Shown in pieces: positions 13,431 through 23,469 of a stretch of DNA of 64,000 bases. How positions within the stretch are numbered: the first letter of the stretch is position 1; the number at the start of each line of letters is the position of its first letter. Origin of the DNA: Phymorhynchus buccinoides (lineage: Eukaryota; Mollusca; Gastropoda; Neogastropoda; Raphitomidae); assembly GCA_017654935.2 (NCBI GenBank), contig CM065700.1, forward strand, positions 51,275,482 through 51,339,481, given 5' to 3'. The position numbers were made by a program, and so were the translations under genes. The notes beneath the pieces are model-generated. The model saw nothing but the letters and a program-made list of their open reading frames with translations, was not told the DNA's origin and did not search any database.

Positions 13431-13774
13431 AAACAACAACACACGTGTACAGTCTCAACTCATCATAGTCTCAACTCATGACAATGAAAAGAAGCACTAA
13501 GTAAACTACAAACACGCATGGGCCTAACTGACTGGCATGGATTAGTATACCCCGTGTGTAGTACAACATTGTAATGCAGACAGGAATAACTTATGTTTAA
13601 TGCATCACTTTTAAATCGAAGGTATTCGTGCCACTAAACATTGACATGGAGGAAGATACAATCAGTACAAACGTCTGCATCGAGAACATGCGTGGGCGCA
13701 CATTAACATGCACAAACCAGCGCAAATGCAGATTTTCTACAGGTAATCATAACACGGTTGCATACACACATACA
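13431..13774. other. Unique spacer, no gene seen
   Basis: Unique sequence mirrored at about 33325-33660. I found no recognisable coding region or element. Confidence 0.6.
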
Positions 13775-13775
13775 C

Positions 13776-13833
<58 letters not shown>

Positions 13834-14036
13834 AGAGGGCACCCCTAGAAGAGAGAGAGAGAGAGAGAGAGAGACGGACACTTGGCTTTTTATTATATGA
13901 TTATCAATATCATGATGATAGTAGATCTACTAAATTGCAGTGTTGATTATAAATTAGAAGGGAAAAAATCGATTATCCACACACACACACACACACACAC
14001 ACATACGCACTCACACACACAGTGACACGCACACAC
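13775..14036. repeat. Simple repeats (GA)n and (CA)n, left arm
   Basis: (GA)n occupies 13775-13875 and is interrupted by GGCACCCCTAGAAG near 13838. (CA)n occupies about 13979-14036. The right-arm counterpart of the GA tract (33229-33309) is pure, so this site differs between the arms. Confidence 0.95.
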
Positions 14037-14394
14037 GAACGCTTGCTAAAATGCTAAATAGTGTGATTATTTGCAACAATTCGTCTGCTAGGCTACTTCG
14101 CGCTTAGTGCTTGATAGGCCTAGTCTCAGTGATAGGCCTACTATTAAAATTATTAAATGGGCGTGATCATTCGATAAATATTGGCTGTTTCCCTCAGGAG
14201 GCAAATCGAGGATTCAAACAGCAATATCATTTATCTTTAACACAAAAATTGGCCATGAGCAACCAAAACCCAGCAATGTTTACAAGTTGTGTGAACATCC
14301 ATCACAAATCGAAACTCGACATGCTAGCCGATAGGAGTGACGTCCCTTGCGGAGCCTGCGCGATGCAGAAATGGGGTCCGAAAAACAAAATCGC
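14037..14394. other. Sequence upstream of Gypsy 5' LTR remnant, no gene seen
   Basis: Unique sequence directly upstream of the truncated 5' LTR. It does not match the U3 part of the 3' LTR seen at 27698-28354. It could be flanking host DNA or an unrelated promoter-bearing segment. It is also present in the right arm (32710-33060). Confidence 0.5.
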
Positions 14395-14467
14395 CTCCCG
14401 TACATCCTGACTCTGTCTTATTGAACGAGTGTGGCCAGCCCTCTACCCATTGCCAGTTAACCCTAGA
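14395..14467 (+). mobile_element. Truncated 5' LTR (last 73 bp), left Gypsy
   Basis: This matches only the last 73 bp of the right-arm 3' LTR (CTCCCGTACA to CCCTAGA). The rest of the LTR is missing and replaced by unrelated sequence. The breakpoint lies just downstream of where the 3' LTR has its AATAAA signal. Confidence 0.85.
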
Positions 14468-14485
14468 TGGTGGCAGCGACATAAC
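14468..14485 (+). promoter_or_regulatory. Putative primer binding site
   Basis: TGGTGGCAGCGACATAAC lies immediately 3' of the LTR end, the position and TGG start expected of a tRNA-complementary primer site in LTR retrotransposons. The tRNA was not identified. Confidence 0.6.
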
Positions 14486-14499
14486 GACCTCACGTCACG

Positions 14500-17232
14500 A
14501 TGGAAGACGGCCAACAACTGCAGCAAGCAGACGAAACACTCGTTCGTCGCCAGCCTGCCTCCGGCAACCTGCCTCTTCCGAAAACCTTCGATGGCGAGCC
14601 CAACAATTGGAAAAAATGGCTCGCTCGTTTCGAGCGATACCACATCGCGTCGGGAATCTCCAACAGGGCTAAGAAAGAACAGGTTAGCATTTTCCTTTAT
14701 GCAATGGGGGATTGTGCAGATGACATCCTTGCTACGACAAGCATAGACGAAAGCAAGGCCACGTATGAAGAGACGAAGAAAGAGATCAACGAATTCTTTA
14801 GCGTCAGGAAGAACGCGATCGTCGAACGGGCCAAGTTCAATAGAAGAGTCCAGAAGTCTGAATTGGCAGACTCTTTCATCCAGGATCTCTTCAGACTTGT
14901 GGAAAGCTGCAACTACGGCCAGCTAAAAGAAGACCTCATCTGGGACAGGATTGTCGTGGGAGTGGCCGATGACGACCTGTCAGAGCAGCTTCAGGCGAAG
15001 GCCAATCTCACACTGCAAGAAGCAATGCAGTTGAATAGGCAAGCCGAAGCCAGAAAGGAAAGCCAGCCCCTCATCAGGCAGAGTCCCAGCACCACGTCCA
15101 CAAATGTAAACTTCGTTAAGCAGAGTCACCGCTCGAGGCAACAGACAGCAGGCAACCACCGGGACACCCCAATGCACCAGAACTGTGGCTACTGTGGGCG
15201 TGAACCACATTCACGAGAACGCTGCCCAGCCAGATCAGCAACATGCAGACCGTGCACAAAGAGGGGACATTATGCTACAGTCTGCCGCTCCTCCACGCAG
15301 AAAAGGACTGATGGCAAGCCAGTAAACGAAGTGGACGACGACGAAGAGGATGCATACTTTCTAGGCTCCATTGAGCAAGACGTGGAGGACAACTGGACTG
15401 CAACTCTGGCCGTCGACGGGAACCCAGCGGTGTTCAAATTGGACACAGGGGCTTCAGTCACCATCGTTAACAGCGCCGAACCATGGCTCCAGGAACAGCT
15501 ACTGTACCCCACGAAGAAGACCCTGCGAGGACCAGGAGGCTCCAGCCTGTCCCCACGAGGAACCTTCACTGCAGACCTGACCTATCATGGTAGGTCTACG
15601 CGTGAAACCATCTATGTCCTGGACAATCAGCCTTGCTCTCTTCTTGGCAAGCACGCCTGTGTCAAGCTGGGCATCGTCAAACGTGTTGACGCAGTGACCA
15701 GCACACCCAGCTTCGTGGAAGAATTCCCAGGACTCTTTTGTGGCCTAGGGAAAATAAACACCTCGTACAAGATATCCACAAAAACAGACGCACACCCCTC
15801 GTGCATCTACACCCCAAGAAAAGTGGCACACCCTCTCATCCCCAAGGTGAAGGCGGAACTGGAGAACATGGTGAAGCAGGAGCTGGTGCTCAGGGATCGT
15901 GGTAGTGCCCAAACCCAGTGGTGCCGTCCGCATCTGCGTGGACCTCACCCAGCTCAACAAGGCAATGCAGAAGGAAGTCCACCCTATGTCATCTGCGTGG
16001 ACCTCACCCAGCTCAACAAGGCAATGCAGAAGGAAGTCCACCCTATGTCATCTGCGTGGACCTCACCCAGCTCAACAAGGCGGTGCAGAGGGAAGTCCAC
16101 CCTATGTCATCTGCGTGGACCTCACCCAGCTCAACAAGGCAATGCAGAAGGAAGTCCACCCTATGTCATCTGCGTGGACCTCACCCAGCTCAACAAGGCG
16201 GTGCAGAGGGAAATCCACCCAATGTCATCTGCGTGGACCTCACCCAGCTCAACAAGGTGGTGCAAAGGGAAGTCCACCCTATGTCATCTGTGGACGAGAG
16301 CCTCGCCAAACTGGGTCGGAGCAAGGTCTTCACCAAGCTGGACGCCAAGAGTGGGTTCTGGCAGATCCCACTCTCTCCAGAGTCTAGGCTTCTCACCACC
16401 TTCGTCACACTCTTTGGACGCTACTGTTTCAACAGGCTACCCTTTGGCATCAGCTCCGCCAGCGAGATTTTCCGGCGTTGACGGAGCCATCTGCCACATG
16501 GACGATATCCTCATTCATGCGCCGGATCAGGCCACTCACGACCAACACGTCCGAGCAGTGCTTCAGCGCCTGTGTGAATTCTCTAAAGCTTCCATCAAGT
16601 TCTTGGGTCACATCATCAATGCAGAGGGCATCCAGGCCGACCCCAAGAAAGTGGAGGCCATCAAGAAATTCCCAGCTCCTACGAACGTTACCGAGCTCCA
16701 GCGCTTCATGGGCATGGTGAATCAGATGGCGAAGTTCCTCCCAGGCCTAGCTGACATCAATGCCCCTCTACGCCACCTGCTGCGCAAGGACACGGCTTGG
16801 GTGTGGGATCAGCCACAGCAGACAGCCTTCGAGGACATAAAAAAACAGCTGATGTCGCCACGAGTACTGGCACACTACCATCCACAGCGTCCACCCATCA
16901 TCGCGGCAGATGCTTCCTGCGCCGGCATCGGAGCAGTCCTGCTGCAGATACAGGACGATGGATCGAGGAGACCAATCTGCTTCATCTCGCGCTCACTCAG
17001 TGACGCCGAAGAAACCTATGCGGTCATTGAAAAGGAGGTCCTAGCAGCGACCTGGGCCTGTGAGCGTCTCAGTGAGTACGTACTGGGGCTCGAGTTCACC
17101 GTGAAAATGAACCACAAGCCGCTGGTACCCCTCCTCAGTACCACAGAACTCTACAAGATGCCGCCCCGCATCCAGTGCTTCAGACTGTGCCTCATGAGAT
17201 ACGGCCCAAAGATCCTCCATGTGCCAGGGTAA
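14500..17232 (+). pseudogene. Ty3/Gypsy gag-protease-RT-RNase H, left copy
   Basis: An uninterrupted 910-codon frame starts at a true ATG 32 bp after the LTR. In order it shows a gag-like helical region (about residues 25-190), two CX2CX4HX4C zinc knuckles (CGYCGREPH... and CRPCTKRGH..., about 225-265), an aspartic protease motif LDTGAS (about 312), an RT segment with CHMDDIL (about 668) and an RNase H domain (IIAADASCAGIG). It is not a working polyprotein. RT block VVVPKPSGAV is in frame 2 (15899), block KVFTKLDAKSGF to LPFGISSASEIF is in frame 3 (16320-16480), and the catalytic MDD block is back in frame 1. Between them lies a 59-bp tandem expansion, and a piece after SEIF is deleted. The RNase H motif reads MNHKPL where the family usually has Asp before His. 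A TAA at 17230 cuts off the integrase. Confidence 0.9.
15931..16290 (+). repeat. 59-bp tandem expansion inside Gypsy RT, 6 units (left)
   Basis: CATCTGCGTGGACCTCACCC recurs at 15931, 15990, 16049, 16108, 16167 and 16226, exactly 59 bp apart, with the exit at 16285. The ancestral sequence encodes the RT block CVDLTQLNKAV. As 59 is not a multiple of 3, each unit is read in the next frame and none contains a stop in any frame. Five extra units shift the frame by one. The unit-type order is A A B A B' C, where A has AATGCAGAAGG and B has GGTGCAGAGGG. Confidence 0.97.
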
Positions 17233-18620
17233 AACCAGATCACCGCTGATGCTCTGTCAAGAGCACCAGTCGGGAGTCCTGATGATGCTAACGTCAACCT
17301 CCTGAAGGACGTCACGGCTCTTGCCGACCAGACCATCAACATCCAGCCAGCTACTTCTCACAAGCTGCAGGAAATACGGGAGGCCCAAAAGGCAGACGAA
17401 ATCACCCACCAGGTCAGGCAGTACTGCGTCCAGGGATGGCCGGCCTACATGCCTGAGAACACCCTCCTCAAGCAGTACTGGACCAACCGCCAGCATCTCA
17501 CCATCGTGGACGACCTCCTCCTCTTTGATGAACGGCTGGTCATACCAAGAGGCCTGCAGCTGGACGTCCTCAACAGGCTGCACAAGGGTCACCTGGGCAT
17601 CGCAAAGTGCCGAGCCATGGCACGATCGTCGGTCTGGTGGCCGTACATTTCTTCAGAAGTAGAAGAAATGGTCAACAAGTGCTCCATCTGTGCCATCCAT
17701 CGCCCTGAACACAAGGAACCACTTCTCCCATCCTCATTCCCGGAACGACCTTGGGCTCGCCTCCGGATGGACTTGTTGGATTTGAATGGGTCCACCTACT
17801 TGGCCATTGTGGACTATTACTCAAGATGGGTGGAGACGACACTTCTGACCAAACTGACCAGTACAGAGACCATCCACCACATCAAGAGCGTGTTTGCAGT
17901 CCATGGCATCCCAGACGTGGTGATGACTGACAACGGGTCCCAATTCAGCAGCCAGCACTTCACAGACTTCGCAGCGTCCTACGGCTTTACACACGTGACG
18001 AGCTCCCCAAAATACCCTCAATCCAACGGGAAGCTGAACGAGCAGTGCAGACCCTCAAGCAACTGCTCAAGAAAAGCAAGGACCCATACCTCGCCCTCCT
18101 CATGTACCGGGCAACACCCCTCCAGAATGGCCTCTCCCCGAGTGAACTCCTCATGGGGAGAAAACTCAGAACCCAGGTCCCTGTTTTCCAACTCCCTGAA
18201 ACCCCAAACCCCCAACCATGATGCTGTCAAGGAGAAAGAGATGGCCAGCAAAGAGAAACAGCGGCTGAACTTCGACAGACGGCATGCCGCTAGGGAGCTT
18301 CCTCCACTCTAGCCAGGCGATCCAGTCTGGGTCAGAGACATGGCACGACCTGGTGAAGTCATCTCCGAATCAAACAGCCCCCGGTCTTACATTATCCAGA
18401 CGCAGAAAGGGACGATTCGACGAAATCGCATATCCATCGTCCCTACGCCTACCTCAGCCGCCGGGAGTGGTGCACCAGCATCTCCCACACAGCAACCAGT
18501 CCAGCAGCAGGCGCCACCTGCTCCACCACCTGCAGCCCCAGAGCCAGCAGTCACCAGCACTCCCAGAGTGTACACAAAATCAGGCAGACCAGTCACCAAG
18601 CCAGTGAAGCTGAATCTGTG
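17233..18620 (+). pseudogene. Gypsy integrase and C-terminal tail, left copy
   Basis: Continues the polyprotein after the TAA at 17230, in the same frame at first (ITADALSRAP). An HHCC zinc-binding region is visible (HKGHLG, then CSICA, 17580-17700). The DDE core shows its first Asp around MDLLDLNG / AIVDYYSRW (about 17766-17825) and its second in VVMTDNGSQFSS (about 17918-17950). Just after YPQSNG at about 18028 a 1-bp loss in a G run shifts the frame, so the third acidic residue is not in frame. A compensating shift occurs near 18205, and a TAG stop follows ELPPL at 18310. A second frame (18340-18621) carries the chromodomain-less, Pro/Ala-rich tail ending KPVKLNL. The right copy has the same lesions, so this is a dead element. 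Confidence 0.88.
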
Positions 18621-18735
18621 AATGTGTGCTAGCCCAAGCAGGTCTGAGTAAGGCCCCTATGGCTCACCTGCTTGGGAACCAGTATGGCAAGGTGTGCCCT
18701 GTGAGTTAGAGAAGGCCCTTAGGGCTTACTCGCAT

Positions 18736-18749
18736 GGGCGAAGAAAGAG
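18736..18749 (+). promoter_or_regulatory. Putative polypurine tract
   Basis: GGGCGAAGAAAGAG directly precedes the TGTTA start of the 3' LTR, the expected position of the plus-strand primer of an LTR retrotransposon. Confidence 0.7.
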
Positions 18750-18963
18750 TGTTAAGGTAAGGGGAAAACAGTTCTACCCCGCAGTCAAGGAACACTTTGT
18801 GATTTGTTTATGATCTACAAAACAGTACTTGAATGAATATTAGTTATATGTTGCATCGATGCAGCAGAGATGTGAAAGGCCAACTCTATATGTTTCGTAT
18901 TATTTATAGTTAAGTGACTCAGTCACAATATAAATTTTTACCTGGTGTGTACACAAGCAGTTA
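18750..18963 (+). mobile_element. 3' LTR, left Gypsy, cut by assembly gap
   Basis: Begins TGTTA after the polypurine tract and aligns with the start of the right-arm LTR, but with many substitutions and indels. The sequence upstream is identical between arms over at least 130 bp. It runs into N at 18964. Confidence 0.85.
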
Positions 18964-19463
18964 NNNNNNNNNNNNNNNNNNNNNNNNNNNNNNNNNNNNN
19001 NNNNNNNNNNNNNNNNNNNNNNNNNNNNNNNNNNNNNNNNNNNNNNNNNNNNNNNNNNNNNNNNNNNNNNNNNNNNNNNNNNNNNNNNNNNNNNNNNNNN
19101 NNNNNNNNNNNNNNNNNNNNNNNNNNNNNNNNNNNNNNNNNNNNNNNNNNNNNNNNNNNNNNNNNNNNNNNNNNNNNNNNNNNNNNNNNNNNNNNNNNNN
19201 NNNNNNNNNNNNNNNNNNNNNNNNNNNNNNNNNNNNNNNNNNNNNNNNNNNNNNNNNNNNNNNNNNNNNNNNNNNNNNNNNNNNNNNNNNNNNNNNNNNN
19301 NNNNNNNNNNNNNNNNNNNNNNNNNNNNNNNNNNNNNNNNNNNNNNNNNNNNNNNNNNNNNNNNNNNNNNNNNNNNNNNNNNNNNNNNNNNNNNNNNNNN
19401 NNNNNNNNNNNNNNNNNNNNNNNNNNNNNNNNNNNNNNNNNNNNNNNNNNNNNNNNNNNNNNN
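18964..19463. other. Assembly gap (500 N)
   Basis: Exactly 500 N, a typical placeholder for a scaffold join of unknown size. It separates the left arm from the spacer. Confidence 0.99.
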
Positions 19464-20600
19464 TGGAGTACGCTTACATTGGCGTTGCCATCTTGGTTTT
19501 TTCTTGCACGTAAGGTCGAACTTAGTGAAGAAATTGTATCTGTTTTAAGATCACTAGTATGGCCGAAACAAGATTATAGCTTTGTGTGTTTGAGTTTATG
19601 AACGGTCTTGATGTAACAGGGTTATTGATTTTGGTTGATGTGAAATGGTTTTGGACTTTATTGTATAATGTGGCTATTGATTTTATTGTGGTAAATGTGA
19701 TGTGCGATTTATTCATATAAAATGGGTTTTTTAACATTCTTGTCAGCACAGATCTAATTTCAAATCTTTGTTTTTTCTTGTTTAAACGGTATGTGGAAAG
19801 ACGCTACAGTCAAATTGCACTGCTTTTTGTTATTGTGGGGGAAAAAAATTCTCACTGTATTTGTTTTAATGGGCAGCATCCAAAGCCTTTGATTTGGTTG
19901 TGTATGGTTGAAAAGACAAAGAGTATGTAGTCCTGTACATTGTGACTGTGTGACTGGAAGAACTCAGCATCTGGCTGGACAATTGTATGCATGTAGTCAT
20001 TAGGACCATTGAACAAACGAACAAATACGTGCTCGTTTTTTCCTAGCACTTGACATTGTGTCTGGATGTAACGTCCTGTGGTCAGCATGACTATCAGCAT
20101 ACTGAGCTGAACAACAATTGTGTCTGCTCGCGTTCTTTCCTAGTGACATTGTGTCTGGATGGTGAACGTCTCTGGTCAGCTGAGAAATCAGCAACTGAGC
20201 TAACTAACAATGGTTAGGACGAGCGGGACTGTTGTTGAAAAATGGATCTGAATGGTGGATTTTTTTTTTCCTTTTCTCTTTTTTGATCTCAAAATCCAAT
20301 CACACGTGTTTTTTGATGTTTGAACCCCTGCACACTGTGATGCTGGCTCGCGTTTCTCCATGTGTTCCATGTGTCTTTATGGCTTTTCTGGACCTTGCTC
20401 TGCTAGAGAGAGAAGACTAGAGGAGCGAGAGAGAGAGAGAGAGATAGATGGTGGTCTTTTGGGGGGTTCTTTTTTAATTCCAGTGTACGTTCATTGATGT
20501 TTGTTGCACAGATACCTCCGAGTTGTGACAAGCGCCCACTGGGCGCTGGGTTTGTGTTGTTTTATAATTATGTGTGTGATGTTCCCACAGTTGATCTTTT
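19464..20600. other. Unique AT-rich stretch, no gene seen
   Basis: No long frame or known element. It contains an imperfect duplication of about 100 bp (GACATTGTGTCTGGATG at about 20050 and 20148) and a short perfect hairpin at 20531-20547. Confidence 0.6.
20531..20547. other. Perfect 8-bp stem palindrome
   Basis: AGCGCCCACTGGGCGCT is a perfect 8-bp inverted repeat around a single central base, GC-rich in an AT-rich stretch. Confidence 0.9.
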
Positions 20601-20617
20601 AGTATGATTTATTCCTT

Positions 20618-20795
20618 TCACTCTCTCTCCCCCTCTCTGTCCCTCTCTCTCTCCCCTCTCTCTCCCTATCTTTCCCCCCTCTCTCTACGTAACCCTTATC
20701 TCTCCTCTCTCCCTCTCTCTCCTCCCCCCTCACCGTCCCCCTCTCTGTCCACCCATACCTCTCTCCTCCCCCCTCTCTCCCTCTCTCTTTCACTG
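20618..20795. repeat. CT-rich low-complexity tract
   Basis: Impure (CT)n/(CCCT)n tract. Confidence 0.9.
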
Positions 20796-20799
20796 CTGT

Positions 20800-21190
20800 T
20801 GTGTCAATTTCTGTGTGTCCTTCATAGGACTCTCCCTTGCAAAATACATCCTAAAGATAGACCATAGTCATTCTGTTTGTGTGTCATTTCTTGTGTGTCC
20901 TTTGCAGAAATACATCCTAAGAATAATCCTAGCCATCTCTGCCTGTGTCATTTCTTGTGTGTCCTTATGCAAATACCATCCTAAGATATACATAGCCATT
21001 CTGTTGTGTCATCTCTTGTGTGTCCTTTTAGCAGAATAATACTCCTAAGATCGTGACATAGTCTTCTGTTGTTTCATTTCTTATGTGTGTTTCTTTGCAG
21101 CTACATCCTAAGTAGCCATAGCCATTCTGTTTTCATTTCTTGTGTTTCTTTGCAGATACTCCTAAGATAGACATAGCCATTCTGTTAGCC
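20800..21190 (+). repeat. Degenerate roughly 60-bp array with acceptor-like TTTGCAG
   Basis: About six diverged units, each with CATTCTGTT, then a T-rich TCATTTCTTGTGTGT..CTTTGCAG, then ACATCCTAAGATAGACATAG. The pyrimidine tract followed by CAG resembles a 3' splice acceptor. The last unit is followed by an open frame (TPKIDIAILLARSRPLK) of unknown identity. Confidence 0.75.
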
Positions 21191-21269
21191 AGATCTCGCC
21201 CTCTAAAAGTGTCATGTCAACATATCGTTGACAAAATGAGTATTAGACCTCATATAGACTCAACTTGGC

Positions 21270-21470
21270 ACTGGGGGGTGGGGAGGGGGGGGGGTGTATG
21301 TGTACCTGTGTTGTGTGTGTGTGTGTGCGTGTGCGGTGCGTGCGTGTGTGTGTATGTGTGTGTGTGTGTGTGGTGGTGTGTGTGCGTGTGCGTTGCTTGT
21401 GTGTGTGTGTGTGTGTGTGTGTTGGTGTGTGTTCTGTGTAGCGTGCGTGTGCGCGTGTGTGTGTGTGCTG
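21270..21470. repeat. (TG)n microsatellite
   Basis: Impure TG/CG dinucleotide tract. Open frames across it are low-complexity artefacts. Confidence 0.95.
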
Positions 21471-21474
21471 CTGT

Positions 21475-22020
21475 CCCATCTTCTGGGCCGTACAGTGGCG
21501 TGCTCCCAATGCTGCTCCATGGCTGTTCCGGGATTCCAACTCGCACCACACCCTGATTATTTGAGCATGTTTTTGTTTGAATATGATTAATTGTTATAAA
21601 TTACTTGTTGTTAAAATGCTACAGGAACTCTAAATCTCCTCAAGAGTGAAACTGGCCAAGTGATAAATGTGGCTAAGAATAGCCCGGGCGATATATTATT
21701 ATTTTTTAAATTTCATATTTTTCAGACTGCCTCAAAGTGAAAATGACAACTCAGTTTCTGGGGCCCAAACATGAACATTTTGATAAGTTCCATAAGTATG
21801 GCACAAGTTTTTGTGTGAGCAGACCGCCTTGTGTGTATTCCATCTGTGTAGTAGTGAGGATGCCTGCTCATGTCACTGTGGCAATGGTTTTGTCGAACTC
21901 CAAGCGGGGAAGTAAGAAATATCTGTGATGTTGTAGTACTAATGTACCCCCCACCAAAAAAAAACCCACCAACACCCACACCGACTTGTTAACTACTGTA
22001 TTCTTTCTACATATCCCTTC
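21475..22020. other. Unique stretch, no gene seen
   Basis: No recognised element or coding region. Confidence 0.6.
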
Positions 22021-22022
22021 AG

Positions 22023-22741
22023 CCCCTCTCCTACCACGGGGCCTCTCTTAATACACTGGGCCTCTCCTACCACGGGGCCTCTCTTAATACACTGGGCCTC
22101 TCCTACCACGGGGCCTCTCTTAATACACTGGGCCTCTCCTACCACGGGGCCTCTCTTAATACACTGGGCCTCTCCTAACACGGGGCCTCTCTTAATACAC
22201 TGGGCCTCTCCTAACACGGGGCCTCTCTTAATACACTGGGCCTCTCCTAACACGGGGCCTCTCTTAATACACTAGGCCTCTCCTAACACGGGGCCTCTCT
22301 TAATACACTGGGCCTCTCCTAACACGGGGCCTCTCTTAATACACTGGGCCTCTCCTACCACGGGGCCTCTCTTAATACACTGGGCCTCTCCTAACACGGG
22401 GCCTCTCTTAATACACTGGGCCTCTCCTACCACGGGGCCTCTCTTAATACACTGGGCCTCTCCTGAAAACACGGGGCCTCTCTTAATACACTGGGCCTCT
22501 CCTAACACGGGGCCTCTCTTAATACACTAGGCCTCTCCTAACACGGGGCCTCTCTTAATACACTGGGCCTCTCCTACCACGGGGCCTCTCTTAATACACT
22601 GGGCCTCTCCTACCACGGGGCCTCTCTTAATACACTGGGCCTCTCCTACCACGGGGCCTCTCTTAATACACTGGGCCTCTCCTAACACGGGGCCTCTCTT
22701 AATACACTGGGCCTCTCCTAACACGGGGCCTCTCTTAATAC
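22023..22741. repeat. 36-bp minisatellite, about 20 units
   Basis: The unit contains GGGGCCTCTCTTAATACACT and GGGCCTCTCCTACCAC or the AACAC variant, 36 bp. On the minus strand 36 bp reads as 12 codons (CIKRGPVVGEAQ) without stops, broken by a small insertion at about 22465 and by ACTAGG variants. There is no sign of a real gene. Confidence 0.95.
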
Positions 22742-23460
22742 AATTATACATACTTTTTAACGATCTCAATTTATAATGAGCATATGCTCAATTGTGGTTC
22801 ATTTAATCATTCACCCCCCCCCCCTCCTTCCCACCTCTCTCTCTCTCTCTCGTCTCTCTCTCTCTCTCTCTCGAAACAATCAGAAAGACTTTTGCAAAGG
22901 ATGGAAGTTCAGTTTAACGTCGCGTATCGGCTTTCGCCATGTACGACGGGCTGAACAAACCAACCAGGGTATAAACAAAAATGTATGTTCCTGAATCACT
23001 GTCTTAGCCAAAAGGCCGAGAAGCTATCAGAATATGAACATTTTCAAACAGAAGACTTTTGCAAACGATCGATGGCGTTTATTTGTGAAATGAGATGTGT
23101 AACGTGATACGCTAGTTTCGTTGTTAATCTTATTGAAGATTTGGGACTGCCTTGCAGGCAGACTTTGTATTATTTGTTGATTGATTGTTTTATTATTTGT
23201 TGATTGATTGCTATATTATTTTGTTGATTGTTTTATTATTTTGATTATTTTATTATTTGTTGATTGATTGTTTTATTATTTTGTTGATAATTTTATTATT
23301 TTGTTGATTGTTTTATGATTTTGTTGGTTGTGCTATCATTTTGTTGATTTTCATTATTTTGTTGACTGGATTTTTTTTCTTGTTATCACAAAATGTCTAT
23401 GTGTCCACCGGTTGTGCTCTCTCTGATTCACTGTGGCCGCTCACTCACTTTACCCTCAAC
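22742..23460. other. Spacer with CT tract and TTGATTGATTGTTTTATTATT repeats, no gene seen
   Basis: Holds a CT-rich tract (22815-22872), unique sequence to about 23160, and an AT-rich imperfect repeat of TTGTTGATTG/TTTTATTATT (23160-23370). Confidence 0.7.
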
Positions 23461-23469
23461 TGTTGTGCT

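Larger units (their letters stand above)
1..18963. repeat. Left arm of giant inverted repeat
   Basis: The whole stretch reappears as reverse complement at about 27698-45369, with every component in mirrored order: coding arrays, SGNH domain, 62-bp array with LINE insertion, 19-bp array, GA tract and Gypsy element. In the Gypsy and LINE coding parts only scattered substitutions separate the arms (for example N/S and R/G residue changes). The arms differ in length mainly because the 81-bp array is longer here (about 104 against 83 units). The arm runs off the window start and ends in the N gap, so neither true end is visible. It may be a genuine palindrome or an inverted haplotig. Confidence 0.95.

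Noticed and set aside
14500..17232. Intact Gypsy polyprotein
   Set aside because: The frame is open, but central RT blocks lie in two other frames, a segment is missing after SEIF, and a TAA precedes the integrase.
1..18963. Telomeric or centromeric satellite array
   Set aside because: No TTAGGG-type arrays. Arrays are of many different unit types, with embedded TE coding sequence.
18914..19601. Open frames of about 200 codons across the gap
   Set aside because: They consist almost entirely of N.
22023..22741. Possible tRNA or rRNA fragment in GC-rich units
   Set aside because: No cloverleaf or conserved rRNA motif; simple tandem structure explains the sequence.
21993..22769. Minus-strand repeat protein of 12-residue units (CIKRGPVVGEAQ)
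   Set aside because: A 36-bp minisatellite with frame interruptions and no start, splice or domain evidence.
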